Assembly (NCBI GenBank): GCA_030248215.1
Contig: JASANG010002365.1
Location: forward strand, 1-64,000
DNA from: Enoplolaimus lenunculus
Taxonomy: Eukaryota; Nematoda; Enoplea; Enoplida; Thoracostomopsidae
Length of the DNA: 64,000 nt
Direction: 5' to 3'
Below are positions 1 to 9,500 of this stretch, one piece after another. The notes beneath the pieces are model-generated. The model saw only the letters and a program-made list of their open reading frames with translations, had not been told where the DNA came from and ran no database searches. Made by a program: the position numbers and the translations under genes. Within the stretch, counting starts at the first letter, position 1; each line of letters opens with the position of its first letter.

Positions 1-282
1 TGCACATGCATTTCTATTGGCCACTCTGAAACCATGCTGATAAGCGGTTTTGAATTTAGACTTTTTGAATTTATTCAAGAAGCTTGAATTAAAAAAACAT
101 CATACTTGAACCGAATTAAGCCAGCGTCAGTGAAGCAAACATCACATTAAGCTGTCGTTCAGATAGCTCAATGTTAGTCTTAGAAGCGTCTCTTTTTTTT
201 ATCTCGAAATCAATTTTTTTACCTCGAAATCAATATTTTGAGTTTTTTTGTAGATTTTCATGTTGTGGTCGGTTCTTGTTCA

Positions 283-285
283 ATA

Positions 286-337
<52 letters not shown>

Positions 338-342
338 TATAT
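283..342. repeat. (AT)n microsatellite
   Basis: About 60 bp of nearly pure alternating AT with two TGTA interruptions. Confidence 0.9.
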
Positions 343-798
343 CAAGGTTTAGAAATTGTTGGTGCCAACACTCAAAAAACCATTCTGAATACACAGCCAA
401 TGAAATTTAGCTCTCTCTCTCTCAAACTTAGACAAAAATTCTTTAACGTTGACAGGTAGAGCAATATGCGTTCTCGTTATTTCTATATCTACATTTTAGG
501 AATGAAAGCTGTATCGTTGATTTTCATTGTATTTTATTCCTAGAATTGGAGATGGAGCAGTCGATTGAAGTCTACTACGTCAGCATAAAAATATTTTAAA
601 CAAAGCCGATGCTCAGTGGATAGAGATTCTGGTTTCCGCAAAAAAATAACGTTAAATGTGTAATTTTTGTGCCAAACATAAGAACACGGATGCGTTTGGT
701 TTTATACAAATTTGTTGACATCAAGGCTAAATTATAGCCTTTCACTATTAAGGACAAAATGTAACTCCAGATAGGGTTGTTACAACGTCAACCCTGTT

Positions 799-905
799 AG
801 GGTAGCGGTATACTTTTGATGACTTCCGGTCGCCGTCCGTCACCCGTAACGGCACCATCCGTCACCGTGCGTCACGGTGCGGTATCGTACGCAAATTACT
901 CAAGT
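799..905. mobile_element. Family E CpG foldback, partial
   Basis: It carries the family signature TATACTTTTGATGAC followed by CpG-rich CCGTCCGTCACCCG units, then breaks off after CAAATTACTCAAGTACCAT. The mirror arm is missing. Confidence 0.6.
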
Positions 906-964
906 ACCATACAGAGGCGGGCTGAAGGACTACAGGCCCTTCCATAAATTCGCCGTCGATCACG

Positions 965-1147
965 AACAAGTAATAGGTTTTCAAACTCACTAACTATTGC
1001 CGTTGTTGAACTTATTAAAATTAGTACAGGAGTAGAGCAAATGATACGCGAAGCATGTGAATTTAGTGCCACAGCATTCACTGGTTCGACAGTTACAGGA
1101 CCTATCACCAACAGGTGATAGGTGCTGCACACATTTTAGAATCAGGG
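965..1147. mobile_element. Family F MITE, diverged copy
   Basis: It shares the core TAATAGGTTTTCAAACTCAC and the right arm ACCTATCACCAACAGGTGATAGGTGC with the copies near 6.8, 39.0, 46.1, 51.5 and 53.4 kb. The left end is degraded. Confidence 0.6.
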
Positions 1148-1173
1148 ACCTTATTTTGAAATATAATACTTTT

Positions 1174-1444
1174 TTGAACCCCCTCTCAGGTAGAGTTGAC
1201 TATGGGCAACTTAGTGCAATGTATATACGTTAAATACTATATATCGCACAGTGTTTAACAATTGCAACACGTATACATAGTACTAAATCACCACAAGACG
1301 TGAAAGCCCCTCGGGCTCGAGCGTCAAGCTCCAATAGCTGAGTGGTGATGGTAAACGCCTCCCACTCCAGTCACTGGAGTTCGAATCCTAGCATAAAAGA
1401 AGGTTTCAGATGAAATAGAAAATATTCATGTGATAAAGGGTTAA
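1174..1444 (+). mobile_element. Family B TTAA MITE with tRNA-like cassette
   Basis: The right end GTGATAAAGGGTTAA matches the family terminus and the left end is diverged. Inside is the cassette AATAGCTGAGTGGTGATGG (box A-like) and GGAGTTCGAATCC (box B-like), about 40 bp apart as in a tRNA gene. Confidence 0.75.
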
Positions 1445-1941
1445 GAAAATTTACGTTATCTTAACACATTATGTAATCGTTATAAAGGCAACCACAATTG
1501 TTTGCAAAAAGGTACGACTACCTCGTCCAATCGGCTGTGATATTATGATTTGTTAATTGCTCTCTATTGTATACAATCGGGTTTAACATTCTGCTCAAAT
1601 ACGGCAAATTTCGCTGTCATCGCGTCACTTTTACCTCATTTTCACGAACCAGAAGCCAGTTTTGACCAGCTTATTTCACTCATCGATTCATACAAGTCAA
1701 TTACGAAACGAAACCAAAACAACCAGTTTTCAATGCTTAATTACTGACCATAATTTTAAAATTTAACTAAATTTTGGTTATAATTAACGTATAAAGGATA
1801 ACAATTTAAAATTTAGCAAATGTTTAATTTTTATAACCATAGATAATTTGACCGCAATAAAAAATAATAACAGAAACACGCTTTAGCATCGCGTATTTTA
1901 GCAATTACTAAAACGCTTTTAGTATTTCTTAACATATCAAA
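1445..1941. other. 5' flank of the kinase gene
   Basis: AT-rich, with no recognisable gene or repeat. It presumably holds the promoter and 5' UTR of the kinase that starts at 1942. No convincing TATA or initiator could be picked by eye. Confidence 0.4.
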
Positions 1942-3804
1942 ATGTCTACTGAACAATTAATTGCACAATCAGCCATAAACATTTGTGTTGCATACTGCAA
2001 TAGTGCACGCAACGCAGTTGACGATATTGCACTAATTGCATCAATTGCAATTACTATGCTAATTATTAACATTGGTTGGTATTTGCTATATTTACGTCTA
2101 AAGCATGATTTAGCTACACTTGGTCTAAAATTATGCCCACGATGCAATGATTATAAAGATGACGATTATGAAACCCTGATTACGAATTCAAATATGAACC
2201 ATACCAGCATTGAAATGCATCAAAGCGAATTAGCTGTTGTTATGGAAGATACCAGTAGAAGCAATCAAAGGTTGGTTCAAATTTCGCCAAGGTCACTTAC
2301 GATTGGGCGGTTGATTGGCGAGGGGGCATTTGGTAATGTCTACATCGCTCGATGGGCCGACGCGGTTCCATCGTATGGAACATTCAGTAAACCAAAATCG
2401 ATCCTGTCTAAAGTCGATGATAACGCGCCAGAAGTAGTTGCGTTGAAATGCGGCAAAACCGACACCTTTGATTTGTTGATCAGGAATGAGTTGAAAATGT
2501 TGACTCGACTAAAGCAACATCCAAATATTGTCAACTTGCTCGGTGTGAGCTCATCTTTGAACGGTAGCGAGCAACTTGTGTTCGAATACATGAATTGTGG
2601 TGATCTACAAAGTTTGCTCAAACATACGGCTTTACAACAACAAGATCTCACCAACGAACGGAATCGTCAGAACGACTCTGGCAGCTGTCAGCAATACTTG
2701 GCCGCATTCGACTTGAAGAATACTCCAATGGACTTAACCAATCCTGGTGGACTACTGAATAGCGAACCTAAACTTCAAAACGTGAAATCAACCAATAAAT
2801 GGTGTGAACACAAACCAACGACGTGTCGAACCGGTGAAAAATGGTCAAACCTGAACGAACTTTTGGCGAAGAATTGTAGTCAAGCATCGAATTCTGAATT
2901 CTGTCCGAATCAACCGCAAATTATCAATAAATTTTCTCGACGGCACGCGCATATGCCTCCAATTGGCGCTGTTGAAATGTTGACATTTGCGCGTCAAATT
3001 GCGTCAGGTTTGTCATATTTGCACGCGAATCGAATGGTACATCGGGATATTGCAGCACGAAATTGTTTGGTTTCACGCAATCCAGCATGGGTTGTGAAAA
3101 TTGCTGATTTTGGCATGGCACGAGTTACAACGGCGCCGACCAAACCATCCGAAGATATGAGACCAAGGTTGCAAAATCAATCCAGTATAAACTCTGAAGA
3201 CATATTCAATTTGGATTCAGCTCGTGATTCTGGTGTTAAAATTAACAATTACTACGATTCGGTAAATATGTCAGATATACAACATGGTGAAATGTTGCCT
3301 TTACGATGGCTTGCACCGGAATGTCTGATATCAAAACAATTTACCGCCGCATCAGACGTGTGGAGCTTTGGAGTTGTACTGTGGGAAATTTTCTCACGGG
3401 GTCAAACGCCATGGGCAGAATATACAAACGCTCAAGTATGCAGTATCATTCGACAATCCAAACTACTTCCGCGTCCAGAACCATTCCGCTTATTCCAAAG
3501 CGGTGATCGGCTCAAACAGATTGAATTGGCGAGAAAATCTGTCTCTGAGCGCGTCAGCCATGACGAAATTTCAAATATGGCAACAAACGACAAAATTTGT
3601 CATTTGGTTTATGCGCTTATGCTTAAATGTTGGCGTCCACATCCGAGTCAGCGAATTCCAGCGGCTGAAGCTGTGTCGATGCTTGAACTTCTGCATTCTA
3701 AACTTTTACGAGCTGAACATCAAAGATTCAAACAATGCCATGTAAACAACTTGAGAAGGGAATCAATATATACTGATTGTCGACTCTACTTTACAGCAGT
3801 ATGA
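1942..3804 (+). CDS. Intronless transmembrane tyrosine-protein kinase
   Basis: A single 620-aa frame encodes a membrane-anchored tyrosine kinase. Residues about 30-51 form a hydrophobic transmembrane helix after an ectodomain of only about 29 residues with no signal peptide or recognisable domain. The kinase domain starts near 117: glycine loop GEGAFG (126-131), VALK lysine 169, hinge EYMNCG (215-220), catalytic loop HRDIAARN (367-374), DFG (389-391), PLRWLAPE (453-460) and DVWSFG (472-477). HRDIAARN plus PLRW is the tyrosine-kinase signature. All catalytic residues are present, so activity is expected. Oddities are a kinase insert of about 110 residues (about 228-340), an activation loop of about 70 residues with adjacent tyrosines (437-438), and a further insert of about 45 residues before MLKCWRPHPSQRI. 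The lack of introns in an intron-rich locus suggests a retrocopy. The start is the first ATG of the frame. Receptor subfamily not resolved. Confidence 0.9.
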   Translation: MSTEQLIAQSAINICVAYCNSARNAVDDIALIASIAITMLIINIGWYLLYLRLKHDLATLGLKLCPRCNDYKDDDYETLITNSNMNHTSIEMHQSELAVVMEDTSRSNQRLVQISPRSLTIGRLIGEGAFGNVYIARWADAVPSYGTFSKPKSILSKVDDNAPEVVALKCGKTDTFDLLIRNELKMLTRLKQHPNIVNLLGVSSSLNGSEQLVFEYMNCGDLQSLLKHTALQQQDLTNERNRQNDSGSCQQYLAAFDLKNTPMDLTNPGGLLNSEPKLQNVKSTNKWCEHKPTTCRTGEKWSNLNELLAKNCSQASNSEFCPNQPQIINKFSRRHAHMPPIGAVEMLTFARQIASGLSYLHANRMVHRDIAARNCLVSRNPAWVVKIADFGMARVTTAPTKPSEDMRPRLQNQSSINSEDIFNLDSARDSGVKINNYYDSVNMSDIQHGEMLPLRWLAPECLISKQFTAASDVWSFGVVLWEIFSRGQTPWAEYTNAQVCSIIRQSKLLPRPEPFRLFQSGDRLKQIELARKSVSERVSHDEISNMATNDKICHLVYALMLKCWRPHPSQRIPAAEAVSMLELLHSKLLRAEHQRFKQCHVNNLRRESIYTDCRLYFTAV

Positions 3805-3832
3805 CGAGGGTGCCACTTTAAGCCCAACCATG

Positions 3833-4272
3833 TGCGCTATACTTCTTTAACGTGCGGCGCCGTTCGTCACCCGCACGGTACCGTCCGTCACCCGCACGGT
3901 ACCGTCCGTCACCCGCACGGTACCGTCCGACGCGATCCGTCACCCATATGGTACCGTTCAACGCCGTCCGTTACCAACATGGTACCGTCCAACGCCGTCC
4001 GTCACTCCACACCGTACCGTCCAACGCCGTCCGTCTCCCACACGGTACCGCCCGACGCCGTCCGTCACCGTGCGGGATAGTGCGCAAATCACTCACGTAC
4101 GATAACGTATGGTACGAACGGTAACGGACGGCGCCGTACGGATGACGTTCGGCGCCGTCCGTCAACGTATGGCACGAACGGTAACGGACGGCGCCGTACG
4201 GATGACGGTCGGTGACGGACGACGCCGAACGCGTGACGGACCGGCGTCGAACGTCAAGTATAGCGCAACCCT
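3833..4272. mobile_element. Family E CpG foldback, expanded left arm
   Basis: The ends GCGCTATACTTCTTTAACG and CGTCAAGTATAGCGCAACCC are inverted repeats. The left arm contains four tandem 21-bp units of the type CACCCGCACGGTACCGTC, then diverged units; the right arm is the complementary CpG-rich sequence. It begins about 30 bp after the kinase stop codon. The open frames across it (to 90 aa) are compositional artefacts. Confidence 0.8.
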
Positions 4273-4278
4273 AATAAA
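4273..4278 (+). promoter_or_regulatory. Candidate polyadenylation signal AATAAA
   Basis: The first AATAAA downstream of the kinase stop lies directly after the foldback element. If used, the whole foldback would be inside the kinase 3' UTR. This is position-based inference only. Confidence 0.35.
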
Positions 4279-4894
4279 TCATAGCTGGTCGGGTACAAAA
4301 CAGAGACGCTGTTTCTGGACATTTACTAGCAATATATAAAAAGTTTTGTTTGTCCAGCGAAATTTTTTGCTTAACAATTTTCAATTCGCCGTGTTTTTTC
4401 GCTGAATGTTTTCCAAATTTCAAATATTAAATAGAAAAAGTACTTTAGTAGTGTTTTTATTTTGACAATTAAACCATGACGTCTTTCATACAATCATTGA
4501 AACACATAGACATGTTTTACTTTTCTGTAAACGTTACACTTTTCTGCAATAGAGTAAGCTTGAAGGTTTAGACTGCTGGCCAATATATAGAACAGGTTCG
4601 TGACAGTAGTATAAGCATATTCCTAAGCCGAAGAGTGAATTTTTAAAATTGATTGCACATTTCACAATTTGCATGCACTACAAAATGTACATGTACATTT
4701 AAGATGGTGCGCTTAGCGTTTTTCTACAGGACTTCAATACAGTAAGCGTAAAGCTTCGACTAATATTTGCAGCTTAGTCTTTTGCTAAGGTTTAGGTATA
4801 ACCTCATTCTTACGCTTTGGCTTAGGATTGGGCTTAGAAATATGCTTTTACTTATGGTACGACCCTGTTCTATACATTGGCACGTAAAGATCGA
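4279..4894. other. Intergenic, old repeat relics
   Basis: No gene seen. About 4575-4880 is a decayed family C MITE (GGCCAATATATAGAACAGG on the left, TTAGGCTTAGG-type hexamers and CCCTGTTCTATACATTGG on the right). Confidence 0.45.
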
Positions 4895-5180
4895 AACATA
4901 ATCGGGTACAACAAGCACATCCATTGCGATATGGACCGGGCAATTTGCATCAATAAATCACTATGACTTTTTTCACATTATACGTTGCTCAATCCGTAAG
5001 TGGTTTATGCAACGGGAGGGACAAAGAGAATATATCCCCGTTTGAAATTTATGTACCAAATTAAAATGCACTTGAAGTAGGCTTTCGAATTTTAGAACAG
5101 TGTTCTAGACTTTAGAATTTTTTAAAAAATATTTCGTGAAGTTACTGCCTCCCAAAATCAAATCCTGGCTACGCCACTGT
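4895..5180. repeat. Interspersed repeat family N, copy 1
   Basis: About 285 bp closely matching 12335-12620. Shared blocks include ATTAAAATGCACTT and TTACTGCCTCCCAAAATC, and both copies end CCTGGCTACGCC. The end resembles hAT-type termini, but no matching left end was found. Confidence 0.7.
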
Positions 5181-5461
5181 GGATCGTGGGAAATATTTCC
5201 CTCTAGCATATGCGCTCCCTGCTTTTAGATAAAGCTGCGGCGCAACTGGACCTTGAATTTTCCACCCCCAGTCCTGTCGCTCTTTGGTTTGTTGCGTGTG
5301 GCTATACGACGGGCAGCTATCCGCCATACTTTAAAGTACCGCACCACTCAAAATTTGTTTTGTAGTACGAATCTATGCCAATTCGTTACCTGATAACTTG
5401 TTCCGCAACCGATTTAGCATGTATTGCCTATGTCGTCTATGACATGTTTCTTTCAAACTTC

Positions 5462-5724
5462 GGCCCATGTAAAGATCAGGGGCGCAACGTTTTTCTGTAG
5501 GACTGCATTAGAGTAAGCTTAAGCTTTATACTATTTTTTTGTTTGGCTTAGGCTTAGGCTTAGGCTTAGGCTAGGCTTAGGAATATGCTAATTCTTACGC
5601 TTAGGCTTAGGCTTAGGCTAGGCTTAGGAATATGCTAATTCTTACGCTTAGGCTTAGGCTTAGGCTTAGGCTTAGGTTTAGGTATGTTTATAATACTGTT
5701 CCGCCCGTGTTCTTTACATTGGTC
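5462..5724. mobile_element. Family C MITE with exact 8-bp target duplication
   Basis: Flanked by CAAACTTC at 5454-5461 and 5725-5732. The ends GGCCCATGTAAAGATCAG and CTTTACATTGGTC are inverted repeats. The middle is (TTAGGC)n-like arrays broken by GGAATATGCTAATTCTTACG. The duplicated locus at about 15535 has the corresponding unoccupied site. Confidence 0.9.
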
Positions 5725-5808
5725 CAAACTTCTGATACAATTTTCATAGCATTTTGAATAGAAACAACAAAATTGATTTTAAATATTAATATGTAAACGA
5801 TAACAGAA

Positions 5809-6078
5809 ATGACGTCAAATACGTCATATTTCGCGTCACATTTGTGGACACTGCGTCGCATTGAAAGCGTCCAATCAATTTTGGGCACGTGTCCTTCGAT
5901 CATTAGTGCTTTTGAAACACCTGCACTAATCAGTTATCCTCAACTGATCATATTATACGTGTTGCCATTGTTCATTTTGTTGCGTCCAAAGTTGCCACTG
6001 CGTGTTGCGATTGTTGCAAGTGTTGCAACTGTTGCTGGAACGCTTTTACAAGAACGAATTTGTTGCTCACAAAAATAA
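5809..6078 (+). pseudogene. Duplicated exon 1 of the glucose-6-phosphatase-like gene
   Basis: The 89-codon frame is nearly identical to the first 81 codons of the gene at 15872, starting MTSNTSYFASHLWTLRRIES. Where the parent has the splice donor TCGAT|GTAAGA, this copy is missing about 8 bp and reads ACAAGAACG, so the donor is lost and the frame runs on to a stop. No copies of exons 2-6 follow before 15.8 kb. It is probably a non-functional fragment of a segmental duplication. A short membrane peptide cannot be excluded. Confidence 0.8.
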
Positions 6079-6317
6079 TTTAGCCCCTCAAAGTAATGTT
6101 TAATGCCGATTGCAAGTCAAGTAAACTCGGCGAATGTCCCTTTGTATAATTGTTTTGGTTTAGGTATTGAGCCTGGCTACAGGCCAGGTAGACATATTTG
6201 ACTGATGTTGCGGTAAGATTACTGAAAAAACTTACTTTTACGTTGACATATTTACGATCATGATCGGATTTCTGAAACCCTGCTAATGCGTATTTAAAGA
6301 TACAGAGAATTTTTTCA

Positions 6318-6587
6318 ATAATCCTTTCTCACATGAATATTTTCAGTTTTATATGAGATATAATTTCAAGGTAAGATTCGATCCCCGGTTTCTCGGGTGG
6401 GAGGCGTTTACGATGACCACTGAGCTATAGGCGCTTGACGCTCGAGCCCGAGGTGGCTGTCACGTCTTGTAGAGATTTTGCACTACGCATATATGTTATA
6501 AATGTTACACACTGCTCACAGTATGTGTATTGCTCGTACGTTATTGTATTTAGTTGCTCATACTATACTCTATGAGTAAAGGGTTAA
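6318..6587 (-). mobile_element. Family B TTAA MITE with tRNA-like cassette
   Basis: Left end CCTTTCTCACATGAATATT, right end GAGTAAAGGGTTAA. On the minus strand it carries TATAGCTCAGTGGTCATCG and GGGATCGAATC, the tRNA-like boxes. Confidence 0.8.
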
Positions 6588-9500
6588 TGTTACACCTGAA
6601 GCAATTGCTTAGCAATTACTTAACCAATTTGTCGTTTATAAAAATCGTAATAAAGAAGGCCTAAAATGAGCGACAAAACTATAATTATGTCATTTTGTTG
6701 GTTTCAAGGACACATCTTTCTTTATTGTCCCAGTTTACTCCAATCGCGAACATATCTCTGTACGTACAAGCACATAAAAACTTAGCTTTCAAGTGCCCAT
6801 ATTCTCAAATGTGTATATCATCAGTTAGTAATAGGTTTTCAAACTCACAAACTGCTGCAGCTATTGAACTCAAAATTGTCACAAAGGTAGAGCAAATCAT
6901 ATGCGAAAAATATGCTAAAATTTGAGCTTTAGCATTCATTGGTTCGAAAGTTACAAGACCTACCATCAACTGGTGATAGGTGCTACGCACAGTTGAGAAT
7001 ATGGGCCAAGCTTAGCAGCCGAAGCGGCCCCTAAACCGCATTTATTTCTGTAGGCATTTGCAATTTCTGTCTTTACACCCTACAAAAACTATAAATTGTC
7101 CGAAACGTTTCTAATTTCATTTAATAATTGTTTTTGCTTTTATAGTCTCCATCATAGAACAGGGCCGTAACAGTAGTATTTATCATAAAATGCTTCTAGT
7201 AGCCGTTTTGGCTTCATCAATTAAACAAGTTTTTCATTCATACATAAATTGAAACACTTCTTTTTTTCATTCGTGAATGACGATTTATCATCTGGGTTGG
7301 TATCACAGTTTTTCCCGCAATCTGAAATATTACTAAAGTATTCATAGACTTTTACTTCAAAACAACATAAAATTGTCTCATTTTTAAGTATTAAGTGTTG
7401 GTGTTCAGATTTTGTAGCAAGTTCGTTGAAGGTACGACTGTATGATCATATCTTTTGGACAAGAGTGTGCAACTGGGTTATTTTGAGTAGAAACGAACAT
7501 TAATTCTAACTCGCATTTGACGTGCGTTTAATTTGACGTCTACATCGTCAAAATATGGCCGGTGGAACAAAAACACTGCACGTGCTGGTGCATTTTTAGA
7601 CCGTGCAGAAGTCAAGTAGTTGCATATTGATCCAGGAAGGTCACATTTGCGTGGGATCGTATTAATTTAAGCTTTAGCTTTAGACTAATTTTCTTAGACG
7701 TAATATCACTTAATCTTTGGAGTAGGTGTATTCTTTAGGCTTATAAGCTTAGGCTTAGGAATATGCTTATACTACTGTTACGACCGTGTTCCGTATATTG
7801 GCTATTTTTTCTAAGGGCGGTTATTCACTCTTGGTTTAGCTAATATTTTAAAGGTTTTTAAAGTTTTTAACTAATTAAAATTTTTTGTGTAATTTTACGT
7901 CTTGGGCGTATTTGAATTTGAAAATAACTTTTTGTTCAGGTATAGTTTAGGCTTAGGCTTATAATTAGGTTGTAAGTATAAACTCATTCTTTTGCTTCGG
8001 TTTGCCTTATTTTTAGGTTTTTAGGCTTATTTTAAAGGTATACAACAAACAAACTAAACTTTGCTAAAACATCGACAATTTTATAATCTGGAAACCGGTA
8101 TATTTTGACATCTGCGCAGCAGTTAAGCTGTGCTTTTGTGGAACTTCAATAATATATCCTTACCCAACGGTTAAAAACATTAAAAGTAGCTTAAAAAACC
8201 AGGCAAACGTGAACAATTATATTATAAACTTCACTAACCTGCAGCCGCTTTCTGAGCACACGGCGCTGCACACTGGAGTTGTTCCACCGTCAAATCCTTT
8301 GGATCAGTTCCTTTTTCTGCTCCGCAATCGGTAAAACAGCCTAAAATGATTATTTTAAACATTACTACAAAATAGCTTTTTGCGGATGTATCACACTGAC
8401 AGAACCTATGAAATGGTTCGCAACATAATTTATGTAATTTTTAAAACCAAAAAGGTTAAGGCAGCATCAAACCCGTAGCCAGCCCACCTTGCAAGGGGGA
8501 GTTCAAAATTTTTTAGGAGCAGCATACAAATGTTTGTGATGATTTGCAGGCAATTTTAAAAATTCTCTAGAGTTAGTAATATTTTTAAGAGGGGCTTTAG
8601 CTTTCCTGGTCACTCTCTGACTACACGCCCGGGCAGTGCCTAATTTGTCTTATTTTAATGGCGTTTACTATTGTCGGGTACCATACAACTATGTACGCAC
8701 ACAGTGAGCATCATGGTTCCACTCTTATCAGACCAACGGCAGTTTTGCCTCAGAACAATGTTAATCACGGCTGACAATTACTGTTACCAAGAGTCGATAA
8801 TTGTGTCAACAAGAGTGTGCAACTGGGTACATTCTGTGTACAAACGAATGTACCAGGCACGCGTTGCATTTTTCCCTTACCCCCCGCTCATTTGGGGGTG
8901 TTGAAACCTTGAACGCAGGCAAATACTGTTGCGATACACAGTGCAAACATTGTTCGATTGTAATCTTGATTTAGGTTTAACTGAGTTCTGTGTGCAGTTG
9001 ACCACCATATTATTGACTCTTGCTGTTACATACTGAAATTGGATCTATAAACCGTAGAATTATGCAAACATATTAATTCAATTACAAAGCGAATTGTGGT
9101 GGTATTTTGATTTTACGAATGACTGGCGATAAAACGCAACGAATATTTGAAGGATTGAAGATTTTTAGTATTTATGAAAAGCTAAAGTTATTATGTTCGG
9201 GGTTGAAAAATAACAAAGTTTCAATGGTTTTTGACTAGAATATAATTTTTCCAGCTGAATCACACATACAAATCCAACCTTATTGTGTATTAAGATCAGA
9301 AGATTGGCAGGGAACTTTGTTGATAAGTTTCACATTTTTGGTTCAAATCAAATTGATGCTCATAAAATATGTGACAAACAGTTTCAGAATAGTTGTATCT
9401 TACCGTCAAAAACAGTGTATGAATGAGCATATTATACCTTAGCCTAAGCCTAAGCAAACAAATAGTCTAAAGCTTAAGCTTACTCTACTGCAGTTCCGCA

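Larger units (their letters stand above)
1..1173. other. Left-edge intergenic stretch
   Basis: No gene seen. It holds an AT microsatellite at about 283-342, a broken half of a CpG foldback (family E) at about 799-905 and a diverged family F MITE at about 965-1147. The short open frames here are low-complexity or repeat-derived. Confidence 0.5.
5230..6200 (+). repeat. Segmental duplicate of the glucose-6-phosphatase 5' region
   Basis: Collinear with about 13795-16215. It matches GCTGCGGCGCAACTGG through GTAGTACGAATC, then the CAACCGATTTAGCATGTATT block, then TACAATTTTCAT, then exon 1 and about 100 bp beyond. The two copies differ by independent MITE insertions: family C (5462-5724) only in this copy, family A (15583-15834) only in the other. 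The 13.8-16.2 kb copy also has about 1.2 kb of extra sequence. Confidence 0.8.

Noticed and set aside
3832-4339. HPHGTVRHPHGT-type frames and their reverse
   Set aside because: Frames across a CpG foldback element; no conserved protein and the sequence is repeated elsewhere as DNA.
5540-5690. Interstitial telomere
   Set aside because: The TTAGGC runs are short, carry fixed spacers and sit inside a MITE with an 8-bp target duplication.
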